Below, in pieces: positions 1 to 10,113 of a stretch of 64,000 nt of DNA (positions are counted from its first letter, which is position 1; each line of letters opens with the position of its first letter). Origin of the DNA: Desmodus rotundus (taxonomy: Eukaryota; Chordata; Mammalia; Chiroptera; Phyllostomidae). The notes below the pieces were generated by a model that had not been told where the DNA came from, ran no database searches, and saw only the letters and a program-made list of their open reading frames with translations. Location of the stretch: contig NC_071389.1 of the NCBI RefSeq assembly GCF_022682495.2, forward strand, positions 182,017,556 through 182,081,555, read 5' to 3'. Position numbers and translations under genes: made by a program.

Positions 1-245
1 GGGGAGACAATTTTCCCAGGGAATTGAGTCCTTTTAATTGTTTATGAACCCATTCTATATCCACTTTTGTGAAGCCAATTCAAATGTTTGGGGGTTTTGG
101 GGTTTTGTTTTGCTTTTTTTTTTCATATTTCTCTGTTGGGTTATCTCTTTTTCTCACTGATTTGAAGGAGTTCTTTATATGCTAGATGTAAGTCCTTTGT
201 TGGATATTTGTACCTCAAGATACAGAAAGAGATGGGAAGCTGCCT
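1..245 (-). mobile_element. L1 ORF2-derived fragment
   Basis: The stretch with TTGAAGGAGTTCTTTATATG and GATGTAAGTCCTTTGTTGGA resembles the antisense of the L1 ORF2 3' part. It is degenerate and cut by the window edge. Confidence 0.45.
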
Positions 246-249
246 AACT

Positions 250-1340
250 CATTTAGAAGACAAGCAATAAAAATGTTCTTGGATTTAATGATCATTATTG
301 TATTGTAAAGATGTCAGTTCTCCTCAAATTAATCTGTAGATTCAAGATAAGCCCAATCAGAATCTCAGTAGGTTTTATTTATTTGTTTGTTTATTTTTAA
401 AAATTTTTTATTTTACTTTTCCATTACCATTTAACCCCCTTATACTTCCCTCCCTCCTGCAGTCTTCACACTGTTGTCCATGTCCATGAGTTCTTTCTCC
501 TTTTTGCTCTATCCCTCTACCCCCTAACCTCCCCCCTTTATTTATTTTTAATAGTTTATTTTTTATGGTATTTTTTCCATACCATTTATCCCCAATATAC
601 TCTCTTCCGCCTCCACCCACTCCTTACCCCCCATAATTACAACCCTGTTGTCTGTGTCCATGAGTCTTTTTTCTTTTTTGCTGGATCCCTCCACCCCCCA
701 GCCACTTCCCCCAGAGCTGTCAGCCTGCTCTCTATCTATGAGTCTGTCTCTGTTTTACTTGTTAGTTCAGTTTGTTCATTAGATTCCACATACGAGTAAA
801 ATCATACGGTATTTGTCTTTCTCTGACTGGCACTGAAATTGACTTCTAAAATTATTCAGAGCTACAACCTTCCAAGAATAGCCAAAGCAATCTTGAAGGA
901 AAATAAAGCTGGTGGGTTTTATGCTATCAGATACCGAGACCTATTATAAAGTTAGAGTAATTAAAATAGTTTGATATTGGCACAAGAATGGTCAAATTGA
1001 CCAATGGAAAAGAGCATCCAAAAACAAGAGCCATGCATACATAACAAAGGGGACATTGTAGTTCAGTGGGGAATGGATTGTCTGTTCAGTAAATGCCAGG
1101 TTAACTGGACATCCATGTGGGAAAAAAACAAGTTGACCTTTATTTGATACTGTACAAAAATCAGTTTGAGATGAATGGGAGATCTAAATGCAAAAGATAA
1201 GGATTTTAGAGAAAGTATGTGTCTTTCCACTAGGCAAATATTTTTTTTTAAGCACTAACCACAGAAAAAAGAGGTTTAATTGAGTTATAACAAAGGTAAG
1301 AGGTTCTGTTCATTGAAAGACACTATTAAGAGATTCTTGC
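250..1340 (+). mobile_element. Old L1 ORF2 fragment (+), split by a younger L1 insertion
   Basis: Two parts of one L1 ORF2 copy: about 250-375 (AGCCCAATCAGAATCTCAG) and about 833-1340 (GAAATTGACTTCTAAAATTA, AGCCAAAGCAATCTTGAAGG, GATATTGGCACAAGAATGG). They are continuous in L1 order and are split by the minus-strand insertion at about 376-832. Stops are frequent, so it is dead. Confidence 0.75.
376..832 (-). mobile_element. L1 3'-end insertion, partly duplicated
   Basis: C/T-rich sequence typical of a reversed L1 3' UTR, opening with a T/A-rich tail. The unit beginning TTTATTTTTAA...CCATTACCATTTAACCCC is repeated in altered form near 540-700 (TCCATACCATTTATCCCC and TGTCTGTGTCCATGAGTC). It ends ATTTGTCTTTCTCTGACTGG. 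Confidence 0.65.
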
Positions 1341-1634
1341 TGAAAACGGGCCAGGGTAATCAGACATCGCCTGGGCAGCAGGAAGGTAGAAGATGAGGAA
1401 CTGATACTGAGGTCATTCAGATGTGGAGACTTGCTAAAATGACTTAGCAGGGTTCTTGCTAGTACTAGGTTTTGCAAGGAAGTGCACAGCTGGATTTAGG
1501 CGAAGGTTCTGGAGCCTGGATAAAGTTTGGTTAAGTAAATAATCTTTGTCAATATCGAAGGAGAAATTCGCTAGCTTAGAATCCAGGCTTAAATACCATC
1601 TCAGTTGGGGGAAGGTGATGTAAGTCTCTTAGGG

Positions 1635-1840
1635 CAGGGTCCCCAACCTTTTTGGCGACAGGAACTAGTTTCATGGAAGACAATTTTTCCATGGACCGGC
1701 GGGGTGCAGGAGTGGGGGGAAGGTTTTGGAATGATTGAAGTGCGTTAAGTGCATTACATTCAATCTTACCTCCTGCTGTGCAGTCCAGTTCCTAACTTTC
1801 TGAACTGGTACAGGACCGGGGCTAGAGGTTGGGACCCCTG
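1635..1840. mobile_element. Non-autonomous hAT element with 8-bp target duplication
   Basis: The element begins CAGGGTCCCCAACC and ends GGTTGGGACCCCTG, inverted termini typical of mammalian hAT (Tip100/Charlie-like) MITEs. It is flanked by the perfect 8-bp duplication TCTTAGGG at 1627-1634 and 1841-1848. Length is 206 bp, non-coding. Confidence 0.9.
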
Positions 1841-2353
1841 TCTTAGGGGAAAGTAAATTATTTTTAGGAATGAAAGGGCCCTTGAAAGAATAGATAAGGA
1901 GATGTGATAGTTTGTGACAGTTTGTCTGGGTGTGTAGGCCTTTTAGCCTCGCCTCCTGGAATCAAAGAGGTCTTCTGTGGTTGATGAAGCTCCCAGAGAG
2001 GGTATTTATGACAACTGAGTTCCTTTTGGAAGATTTATCTTTCTATAGGCAGATAAGGGGAGTTCAGAGAAATACCAACCCCCCCTGCATTCACTGTTTT
2101 CAAGTGCCTACAACTGAAAATAATCAATATAGCTAAGTGGCACATTTCGAGGTGGCATATTTCTGCTACCTTTTAGGAATGATCTGTTCCCAGAGGGTAT
2201 TGCTAAAGTGGTCCTTAAATTACCTAGGCCTTTGCTGGATACAGGGAGATGCTGATCTACTGATTCCATTTTCTTTTATGGTTGTTGCTCAGTTCCGGTT
2301 TTCTATTTTGGGGGGATATTTTGATTGTTTTTTGTTTGTTTGTTTATTCTGAA

Positions 2354-2607
2354 AGGCAGTGTAATATAGTTGTTAAAAGAGTAGACCCTGGAGCTGTACA
2401 GCATAGGAAATTCTAGCTCCAGTATTTATTAGTTAGTGTGACTTTGAGAAGTTCACTGAACTTTTGTATGCTTCAGTTTTCTCAATATTAATAGAAATAA
2501 CAGTGCTAATCTCATAGAGCAGTTGTGAGTATGAAATGACTTAATATATGTGAGACACCTAGATGAGTGCCTGGCACATTGTGAGCATTCAGTAAATGTT
2601 AGCTTCT
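2354..2607 (+). repeat. MIR element
   Basis: Shows the MIR layout: GGCAGTGTAATATAGTTGTT, GTGACTTTGAGAAGTTCACT, and the 3' core GTGCCTGGCACATTGTGAGC followed by AGTAAATGTTAG. Confidence 0.85.
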
Positions 2608-2739
2608 TTTTTTTTTTCAGGAAATTGCTTTTCATCTAAGTTTTCAAAGTTATTGGTATAAAATATTCTTAGTATTTTCTCAGTTTTAGTTTTATAACAC
2701 TAATTAGATCATGTTACTATGTTTATTTATGCCCTCTCC

Positions 2740-3095
2740 CTCTATGCTGCGTAGGTTGGCCACAGTATTGACTTACCAGATAGATTTTTTAAAAAACTAG
2801 TTACTGGTTTTGTTTGATGAGCTGAATTGAGTGTTTATGGTTTTAAATTTATTTTAATTTTTTACTTTTTAAAAAATTTCTTTTTCTTTCTTTGTGTTTG
2901 TTTTTGCTGTATTTTCTCTAGCTTCTTGAGTTAAAGACTGAAGTACTAAAAGTAATTTGTAAGGTTAAATTTTCCTATGAGTACTGCATTAGCTATATCA
3001 TGAGTTTTAAAAAGTAGTTTGCCTCATGGGTTTGTAATTTCCATTTTGACTCCTTCTTTAGCCCGTGGTTTATTTAATAGACAGGTATGTGGGTA
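2740..3095 (-). mobile_element. L1 ORF2 fragment, - strand
   Basis: Antisense L1 ORF2-like text such as TTTTCTCTAGCTTCTTGAG, CTGCATTAGCTATATCATGA and TTGACTCCTTCTTTAGCCCG. Heavily mutated; edges approximate. Confidence 0.55.
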
Positions 3096-3247
3096 AGGGA
3101 TCAATGTTATTGTTAGTGATGGTTTTCTCCATGTGCCCCTCCAGACCCATAATTCCATTCTGATCTTCATGGAATGCATCACATGTATTCCCTTGTCCTA
3201 TGGATACTTTTGGGTTTAGCCAGTAAGAAGGACCTGCAAGTCCAAGG

Positions 3248-3618
3248 TATATTAGTCTGTTCAGGATGTTATAACAAAAATATCTATATAAAAATATAGA
3301 CTGGGTGGCTCATAAAGAACAAAAATTCATTTGTCACACTCCTAGAAGCTAGCAAATCTAAGATTAGGATGCCAGCATGGTCGTTCTGGTGAGGACCTGC
3401 TGCCTGGTTTATAGATGGCTGTCTTTTCCCTTTGTCCTCATAGGTGAGAGAGCTCTCTTCAATGTCTCTTACAAAGGTATTTGTAAAAGACATTCCATTC
3501 TTGAGAGCTCCAACCACATGACCTAATTACCTCTCAAAGGCCCCACCTCCAAATACTACCACACTGGGGATTAGGTTTCAACAAATAAGTTTTGGGAGGA
3601 CACAAATACTCAGTTTAT
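3248..3618 (-). mobile_element. Old solo LTR, ERVL-MaLR-like
   Basis: Contains the recognisable blocks TATTAGTCTGTTCAGGATG, GACTGGGTGGCTCATAAAG, CATGACCTAATTACCTC, AAAGGCCCCACCTCC and GGATTAGGTTTCAACAAATA, in the reverse of the usual mammalian LTR orientation. There is no internal retroviral coding sequence beside it. The exact subfamily is not assigned. Confidence 0.65.
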
Positions 3619-4137
3619 AGAAAGATGGTAGAAGAGAGAGCACTAGAGAGATGCTCCCTGCAGGACCACCGTTTGGTGGTGATTATGTTCCTGTATGTAA
3701 AACCACAACTCTTTTTGGGGCACTCCTTTAGCTGCAGCTTTCTCAGGGCTTCCGTCTTTTCTTTGACCCTTAGGCTGTTGCTACTCCCCGGGTCTTTCAC
3801 TATTCCTGGTGGGTGCCTTCACACTGCTTACAGCATTGCAGATAAATGGTCATTGGGTTAAACTTTTCAGTTACCCCTTTGAGTGCCATCTATTTCTTCC
3901 AAAGTCTTTCTGCAAGATAACTTCCTTGGTTAACAACAATTTTGCTGCCCCTTTTCTGTTTTCTAGGGTTCACTCTTGTCCATTTTCATCAGTGGCCTCT
4001 GGTTTTGCTGAGAACTATCCCTTATCTCTTAGTGCTTAAGAGCCTTGTATGAAATGGGTGTTAAAGTATATTCTTGGCAACTGCATACCTTTCACAGTCT
4101 AATTCTTGTTGGTGCAGGTTTGTGGACCTAAGAGTTG
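3619..4137. other. Intron 1 sequence with no recognised feature
   Basis: Between the LTR and hAT copy A. Open frames exist on both strands but have no recognisable product. Confidence 0.5.
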
Positions 4138-4145
4138 CTTTAGAG

Positions 4146-4412
4146 CAGTGGTTTTCAACCAGTGTGCTGCAAGAATTTTTAAAACATGCAATACCTGACT
4201 ATTTAGTCAGGGGCACTGATCTCTTTTCCCTTAGATTGTCAAATTTAAAAAAATGACAACAGCCAACACAACAATAGTCGTCCTGTGTGAATGAATCAAA
4301 ATTGTACCAATGTTTTTGTCAGATCAGCAAAATACATATTTTTTGGTGTGCTGCACAAGTTTAGTAATTAGTTTATGGGTGCCATGAGATGAAAAGGGTT
4401 TGAAAATCACTG
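4146..4412 (+). mobile_element. Non-autonomous hAT element, copy A
   Basis: Inverted termini CAGTGGTTTTCAACC and GGTTTGAAAATCACTG are flanked by perfect 8-bp duplications CTTTAGAG (4138-4145 and 4413-4420). Internally it carries the short palindrome CCTGACTATTTAGTCAGG. The same family occurs inverted at 6376-6603. Confidence 0.9.
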
Positions 4413-4420
4413 CTTTAGAG

Positions 4421-6367
4421 GTTGAATAATTGCAGGTTTTTGTAGGATTTTGGTTTCCTTGGCTGTATAGTTTCCTGAAATGTAGTAGGTTTCCAGCCTG
4501 TTTGCTTTTAGGCAGTTTCATACACAAGAAACCATAGCTAAAGAACCCATTATACATTAGTTCTTAAATCTGAAGTCTGTAGATTATTCATTGGCTGCTT
4601 TGGATCTTTTCTTCCTCTCAATCAACTTAATGGCAACAATAAGAGGCTTCAGTGAAGAGGTACCACCCCTTATCCTATCTTAGCAGCTGGGCTGATATCT
4701 TATTTTGGGGAGGGTCTTGTGAATGGCTTGAGGCCACTCCCAATGTCTCCTGCCTTTTGACATTTCCAGCCATGGGAATACCATCCCCCCTCCCCATAAC
4801 TTCTTTTAGTCAACTTGAACTTCATGTCACAGGCAGAGCTTTTTTTGCAGAGCTGAAAGCATGATCTGTCTTCCAAGACATTACAATACTGTGGCAATAA
4901 TTTTATCAAAAGTTTTGTCATTTGGCTGTAGTGGGTCATAGATTTTTAGCCTGCAATAATCTGTCATTCTGTTTCCTTGCCATTCATTACTCAAGTACTA
5001 AGTCAGTGTGGCATATTTTAGTTTCTGCTAGATACCAATCAGCCCTGCTAGATACCACGTACTGTACCAGTCATAGATCCTAGTGCAGAAAACGAAAACC
5101 TCTCTACTATAAACAGGAAATGATTTAACATAGGGAAATAATTAGAATATTGTTGGAAGTTCTAGCGGATCAAGCTCTATCAGAGTTGTTAGGCTCATGA
5201 AACCGAGAACACATGATCACTATTATAGCTACAATTCAAGAAACAGGAAGCCATCACCACATCTGCCTCTCAGTAACATACAAAGCTGATACAACGGTAC
5301 TAGAACTCAGAATGCAGCCACTGTCTTCTACCACAACTACTTCTGCATTGACAGGAAGCTGAAGAAAACATTATGGAATACTGGTTTAGAAATATTTTTG
5401 CCTCCAGAGCTTTAATAGCAAAAAGGGTGGGGGGAGGGGCAAGGCAGCAAGAAGTGAACCTCTGCTTTTTTCAACCCACTAAATTACTCACAAGTATACC
5501 TAGTTGGAGGATCCCATTGTATGTCTAGAACCCTAGCTGCAATATAATTAGGGAAATGCCACATTTAGCTTTACCATTTCTTTAATACGAGGGGCACACT
5601 AGAAGGAAGGAAGGTAAAACAGATTGAACAAATCAGGCCACCATATTCATCATAGGACCTAAGCTCTCCCCCATTAAGAAAATATAACTGGGATAATTTT
5701 TTGTACATTTGATATAATACTGTTACTTTAATGATTTTCAGAGTCAGAATGATTTATATCTTAAGACTCAGAGGGTTATATGCCGCATTAAAATTAAAAA
5801 TTTTAAATCAAGTAAAGTTTTGAAAATATTTCAACCATGTTCTTTTCCTATTTAAAACTATTTTGAACTATCTTGTTTTAATATCAATTTCATGGATTAT
5901 CACTTAATTCTACTATCTTTTCTTGTAATTTTGGTCCTTTGTATTTTCCTTCCAGAGTTCACTTTTGAGTCCTCCTAGTCTGGGGGGACTAGAGGTACAC
6001 CGAAGGATGATATATATAGTAGAGGAATTAAGAAAGAGAAGGAAGAGTGAGGTCCAGGTCCAATTCCCAGCCCTTGTCCTTAGAATCTGACAGTCTTCAT
6101 TTCACCAGGGCTAGTTCCCTGTAAAAACCTTCAAAGTTAACAACATTATCTTGGAGCCTTACTACTCCAAGAGGCTGAAGTGGGAAAGACAGTGTAACCT
6201 CAGACTTGGGCCTATTAGGCTGAACAGCAACAGGAAAAAATTTAGAAAATGATCAATACCCTATTTAACATGGGTGTTAAGCAAAATAAATACTGAAATA
6301 CCAATGTTGTCATTTTACTCTGTTATTATAATCTCTAAAATGTTTGAGAGTAAGAACTCTCTAGTTA
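4421..6367. other. Intron 1 sequence with no recognised feature
   Basis: Non-coding AT-rich sequence between the two hAT copies. I see no repeat family I can name and no splice-bounded open frame. Confidence 0.5.
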
Positions 6368-6375
6368 CCTTAGAC

Positions 6376-6603
6376 CAGTGATTTTCAACCTTTTCCAATT
6401 CATCACATAATTACAAAAATCTGCAGTACACCAAAAAAAATAGGTATAATTTTGATTTATTCACACCAGATGGCTATTGTTGCATTGGTTGGTATCATTT
6501 TTTTATTTGGCACTCTAAGGGAAAAGAGATCAGTGCCCCTGACTAAATAGTCAGGTATTGCATGTTTTAAAATTTTTTGCCATATACCAGTTGAAAAACA
6601 CTG
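6376..6603 (-). mobile_element. Non-autonomous hAT element, copy B
   Basis: Termini CAGTGATTTTCAACC and GTTGAAAAACACTG lie inside 8-bp duplications CCTTAGAC/CCTTAGAT (one mismatch; 6368-6375 and 6604-6611). The interior shares the palindrome CCTGACTAAATAGTCAGG and its flanks with copy A at 4146-4412, in the opposite orientation. Confidence 0.88.
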
Positions 6604-7212
6604 CCTTAGATGTTAAAGTTCTGATGTTGCTCTTTCACAGCTTTCAGATTTTTTCATTATAAATTAATGCAGAAACGTTGAGTCCTCTATCCTGTCTTGA
6701 ATCCTGCTACTCCTGAAGGGAAGAGTACCTGAAAATAAGAACTTTTTATCTGAAGGACCTCTTTGCATTATTAGTAGTGTATCTAAACTGTTTGCTTGTA
6801 ACTTCGTTGTAGAGGCAGCCTTGTCCTCAACTGACCTTTTACTCTCAAATCTCTGTCCTTGGTAATCATATTTTCTAGAGTTGAGCTCTTTGGTGTTTGT
6901 TGAAATCCATTCTCTTTTTCTTTGGTCATGACTGGGAAAGCTAATTTTTTTCCCCTCTTGAATTGATCTCTTTCCCTCCTTCATTCTTCATATTTCTCAG
7001 TAAATTATGAAATGTTAACCCTTTGTTGGCAATGTGTTCAAGTTTAGCTCCACACCCCCTATCCTTAATCAGTCAAATAAATGGGAGATGGCTCTCACAC
7101 AATCCCCCACATTAAAAGTTGTTTTGCTAAAAAATCCTCTCCAGAGATTCTTCTTTCTTTATATATATGTATATAAAATTTTTATATTTACAGTTAGCTA
7201 GATGGACTCAGT

Positions 7213-7473
7213 TTAGATGATCCCAATTTGTTGACAACATCCAAAGCATCATAGTCAGGAGCCAAAAGACATTTGCCTTCCTCTCTCTATCAGGCCTGAT
7301 CAGAGTGTTGACCTTGGCCATATTAACATCTTAGACTTAGAGCTTCTTCACAACCTGTTTGATCTGGTGCTTGTTGGCTTTGACATCTACAATGAACACA
7401 AGTTCTTTGCCTTCAAATCTTCCACTTTGGCTTTGGGAACAACAGGGGCTTCCTCCTTTGTTTTTGGTGCCAT
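7213..7473 (-). pseudogene. RPL23A: RPL23A processed pseudogene, internally deleted
   Basis: Reading the minus strand from the ATG at 7473, the start MAPKTKEEAPVVPKAK resembles ribosomal protein L23a (uL23). The sequence then jumps to FIVDVKANKHQIKQ and later VNTLIRPD, with the normal ILE-ILE stop region at 7213-7221. Roughly 60-65 residues of the normal protein are missing between the N-terminal and C-terminal parts. In-frame stops follow VKKL, and the last third is frameshifted. It has no introns. It is a dead retrocopy in VEZT intron 1, opposite to VEZT. Confidence 0.88.
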
Positions 7474-7552
7474 CTTCATCCTTTCTTTGTGACACTAACT
7501 TTAGTTGAGTTCTGATAATCCACTACCATCGGACCAGCCTCTTTGTAGGATT

Positions 7553-8905
7553 TTTAAAAAATATATTTTACTGATTATGCTACTATAGTTGTCCCATTTT
7601 TTTCTCCCCTTTATCCCCCTCTGACCTGTACCCCCCTTCTCTCCAGCATTCCCTCTACCCCTTATATGTCCATGGGTAGTACATATAGGTTGTTTAGCTT
7701 TTCCATTTCGTATACAATTCTTAACCTCCCCCTGTCTGTTTTATACCTACCAAATATGCTCCTTATTCCCTGCACCTGTTCTGCCATTTTCCCTTCTCCT
7801 CCCCGCTGATAACCCTCCTTGTGATCTTCATTTCTGTGAATCTGTTCCTGTTCTAGTTGTTTGCTTAGTTTGTTTTTGTTTTGGCTTTTTTTATGTTCAG
7901 TTGTTGATAGTTGTAAGTTTGTTGTCACTTTACTGTTCATATTTTTGATCTTCCTTTTCTTAGATAAGTCCCTTTAACATTTTATATAATAAGGGTTTGG
8001 TGATGATGAACTCCTTTAACTTGACCTTATCTGGGAAGCTCTTTATCTGCCCTTCCATTCTAAATGATAGCTTTGCTGGGTAGAGTAATCTAGGATATAG
8101 GTCCTTTCCTGTCATGACTTTGAATACTTCTTTCCAGCCCCTTCTTGCCTGTAAGGTTTCTTTTGAGAAATCAGCTGATTGTGTTATAGGAACTCCTTAG
8201 TAGGTAACTGTCTTCTTTTCTCTTGCTGCTTTTAAGATTCTCTCATTATCTTTCATCTTGGGTAATGTAATTATGATGTATCTTGGTGTGCTCCTCTTTG
8301 GGTCCAACTTCTTTGGGACTCTGAGCTTCCTGGACTTGTATGTCTTTCCTTTGCCAGATTGGAGAAGTTTTCCTTCGTTATTTGTTCAAATAAGTTTTCA
8401 ACTTCTTGCTCTTGTTCTTCTCCTTCTGGCACCCCTATGATTCGGATATTGGAACCTTTTTAAAGTTGTCCTGGAGGTTCCTAAGCCTCTCCTCATTTTT
8501 TTTTTTGAATTGTTGTTTCTTCATTCTTTTCCAGTTGAATGTTTATTTCTTCTGTTCCAAATCACTGATTTGAGTTCGAGTTTCCTTCCCTTCACTGTTG
8601 GTTCCCTGTATATTTTCCTTTATTTCACTTTGCATAGCCTCCACTTCTTCTATTTTGCGGCCATACTCAATCATTTCTGTGAGCATCCTGATTACCAGTG
8701 TTCTGCATCTGATAGGTTGGCTGTCTTGTCATTGCTTAGTTTTTTTTTCAGGAGTTTTGATCTATTCTTTCATTTAGTTCATATTTCTTTGTTTCAGCAT
8801 ACCTGTTACATTGTAAGGTGCGGAGCCTTATGTATTTGCCAGGGCAGGGCAACCCACATCACTGTGTTGTGGCGCTGTTTGCAGGGGAGGGATTAGAGAG
8901 GGAAC
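7553..8905 (-). mobile_element. L1 5'-truncated copy, bat type
   Basis: On the minus strand this ends in an A-rich tail (TAAAAAATATATTTTACTGA on +). It carries the C/T-rich 3' region with CATGGGTAGTACATATAGGT, then the block GGTTTGGTGATGATGAACTC and TTGCTGCTTTTAAGATTCTC. The open frame at 8510-8896 (+) is antisense chance. The same block recurs on the + strand at 26568-27092. Its tail lies about 80 bp from the RPL23A retrocopy. Confidence 0.75.
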
Positions 8906-9640
8906 AATGTATTCTCCAAGTTTCAGTATAGATTTTAACATTTTATCTGGTATATTATTAGTGATATTAGTTTCATTTTTTAAAAGCCTTGTGGAAAAGA
9001 GACTAGAGTAGTAGTCAAGAATGACATTAATTAGCAGTGACATCTTGAATGAATCATTTTATTTCTTTAAAGCTAGCTTCTCATTTCTTATATGAAGGAG
9101 TTATACCAGATCATCATTTAATATGAAATTATTTCCAAATTTGTTAATTTGAGTGAGAGTAGGTCCTTAGAGGCTCCCATTAATTAGGAATTACAGGGAG
9201 AAATTCTGCTCATTTCCATTGTGTTTTTAGATCAGAAACCCTGACTCAATTTTAGTTTTCCTGATTCTGTACCAGGGGTTTGTTCCCTGAGTTTCCAGAA
9301 GCAAATCATGCTTTAAGGATTTAGGAGAATAGGCCCAAACTCAATGTACTCCACATTGGCACAGTGATAGACTGTGTACCGACTTCATTGCCTCTTGATC
9401 TTTAGGTTATTGCTTATATAGCTATTGAGACTTGTTATTCCCACTACAGCAGATCAAAATGCCTAGTAATTTTTATTTGAAGTAATAAATTTGTGGACAT
9501 CCTTTATTTTTAAATCCATATTGTCATTATTTTAGCTGACCGAATCTGGCATAACCTATATCTTAATGTTGGTATTTTGCTGGTTAATCCATAACCATTA
9601 ACGCCATATGTGTCTTATTGTAATTCTCACCCGGGATATG
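8906..9640. other. Intron 1 sequence with no recognised feature
   Basis: AT-rich sequence between an L1 and a Ves SINE; nothing recognisable. Confidence 0.5.
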
Positions 9641-9826
9641 TTTTTTTTTTTAAATTGATTTTAGAGAGAGAGAGCAAAGGACAGACAGACAGAGAAAGAG
9701 AGAGGCATCACTGTGAGAGGGAAACGATGATTGGTTGCTTCTTTTAAGCACCTCAACCAGGGATGGAACCCACAATGTCTTGGTGCATGGATGATGCTCC
9801 AACCAACTGGGCCACCGGGCCAGGGC
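9641..9826 (-). mobile_element. Ves-type SINE, - strand
   Basis: The minus-strand copy opens with a T run and AAATTGATTTTAGAGAGAGA (3' end reversed) and finishes at GGCCACCGGGCCAGGGC, the reversed Ves head. It ends about 40 bp before the + strand Ves at 9868, so the two are tail-opposed neighbours. Confidence 0.85.
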
Positions 9827-9867
9827 AATCCCATATGTCTATAACTTCTTTATTAAAGTGGATTTTC

Positions 9868-10099
9868 ACCCTGGCTGGTAAGACTCAGGGAATTGAGTGC
9901 CAGCCTGCGGACTGAAAGGTTGCCATTCGATTCCCAGGCAGGGCACATGCCAGGGTTGTGGGTCAGGTCCCCAGTTGGGGGTGTGCAAGAGGCAACCGAT
10001 CAATGTATCTCTCACACATACATGTTTCTCTCCCTGTCTTTCTCCCTCCCTTCCCCTCTGTCTAAAAATAAATAAGTAAAATAAATAAATAAATAAAAA
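9868..10099 (+). mobile_element. Ves SINE (bat tRNA-derived), full length
   Basis: The head is CCCTGGCTGGTAAGACTC, with a tRNA-like A box and the B-box-like GGTTGCCATTCGATTCCC. It continues through GGGCACATGCC and a pyrimidine-rich tail (TTTCTCTCCCTGTC) to an AAATAAAT-rich end. Perfect 14-bp duplications TAAAGTGGATTTTC lie at 9854-9867 and 10100-10113. This is the best evidence that the host is a bat. Confidence 0.93.
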
Positions 10100-10113
10100 T
10101 AAAGTGGATTTTC

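Noticed and set aside
8510..8896. 128-codon + strand open frame, Phe/Leu-rich
   Set aside because: It is the antisense of an L1 copy (7553-8905); the hydrophobic bias comes from T-rich sequence.
9868..9945. tRNA gene
   Set aside because: The A- and B-box-like motifs belong to a Ves SINE head with a poly(A)-type tail and target duplications, not to a functional tRNA.
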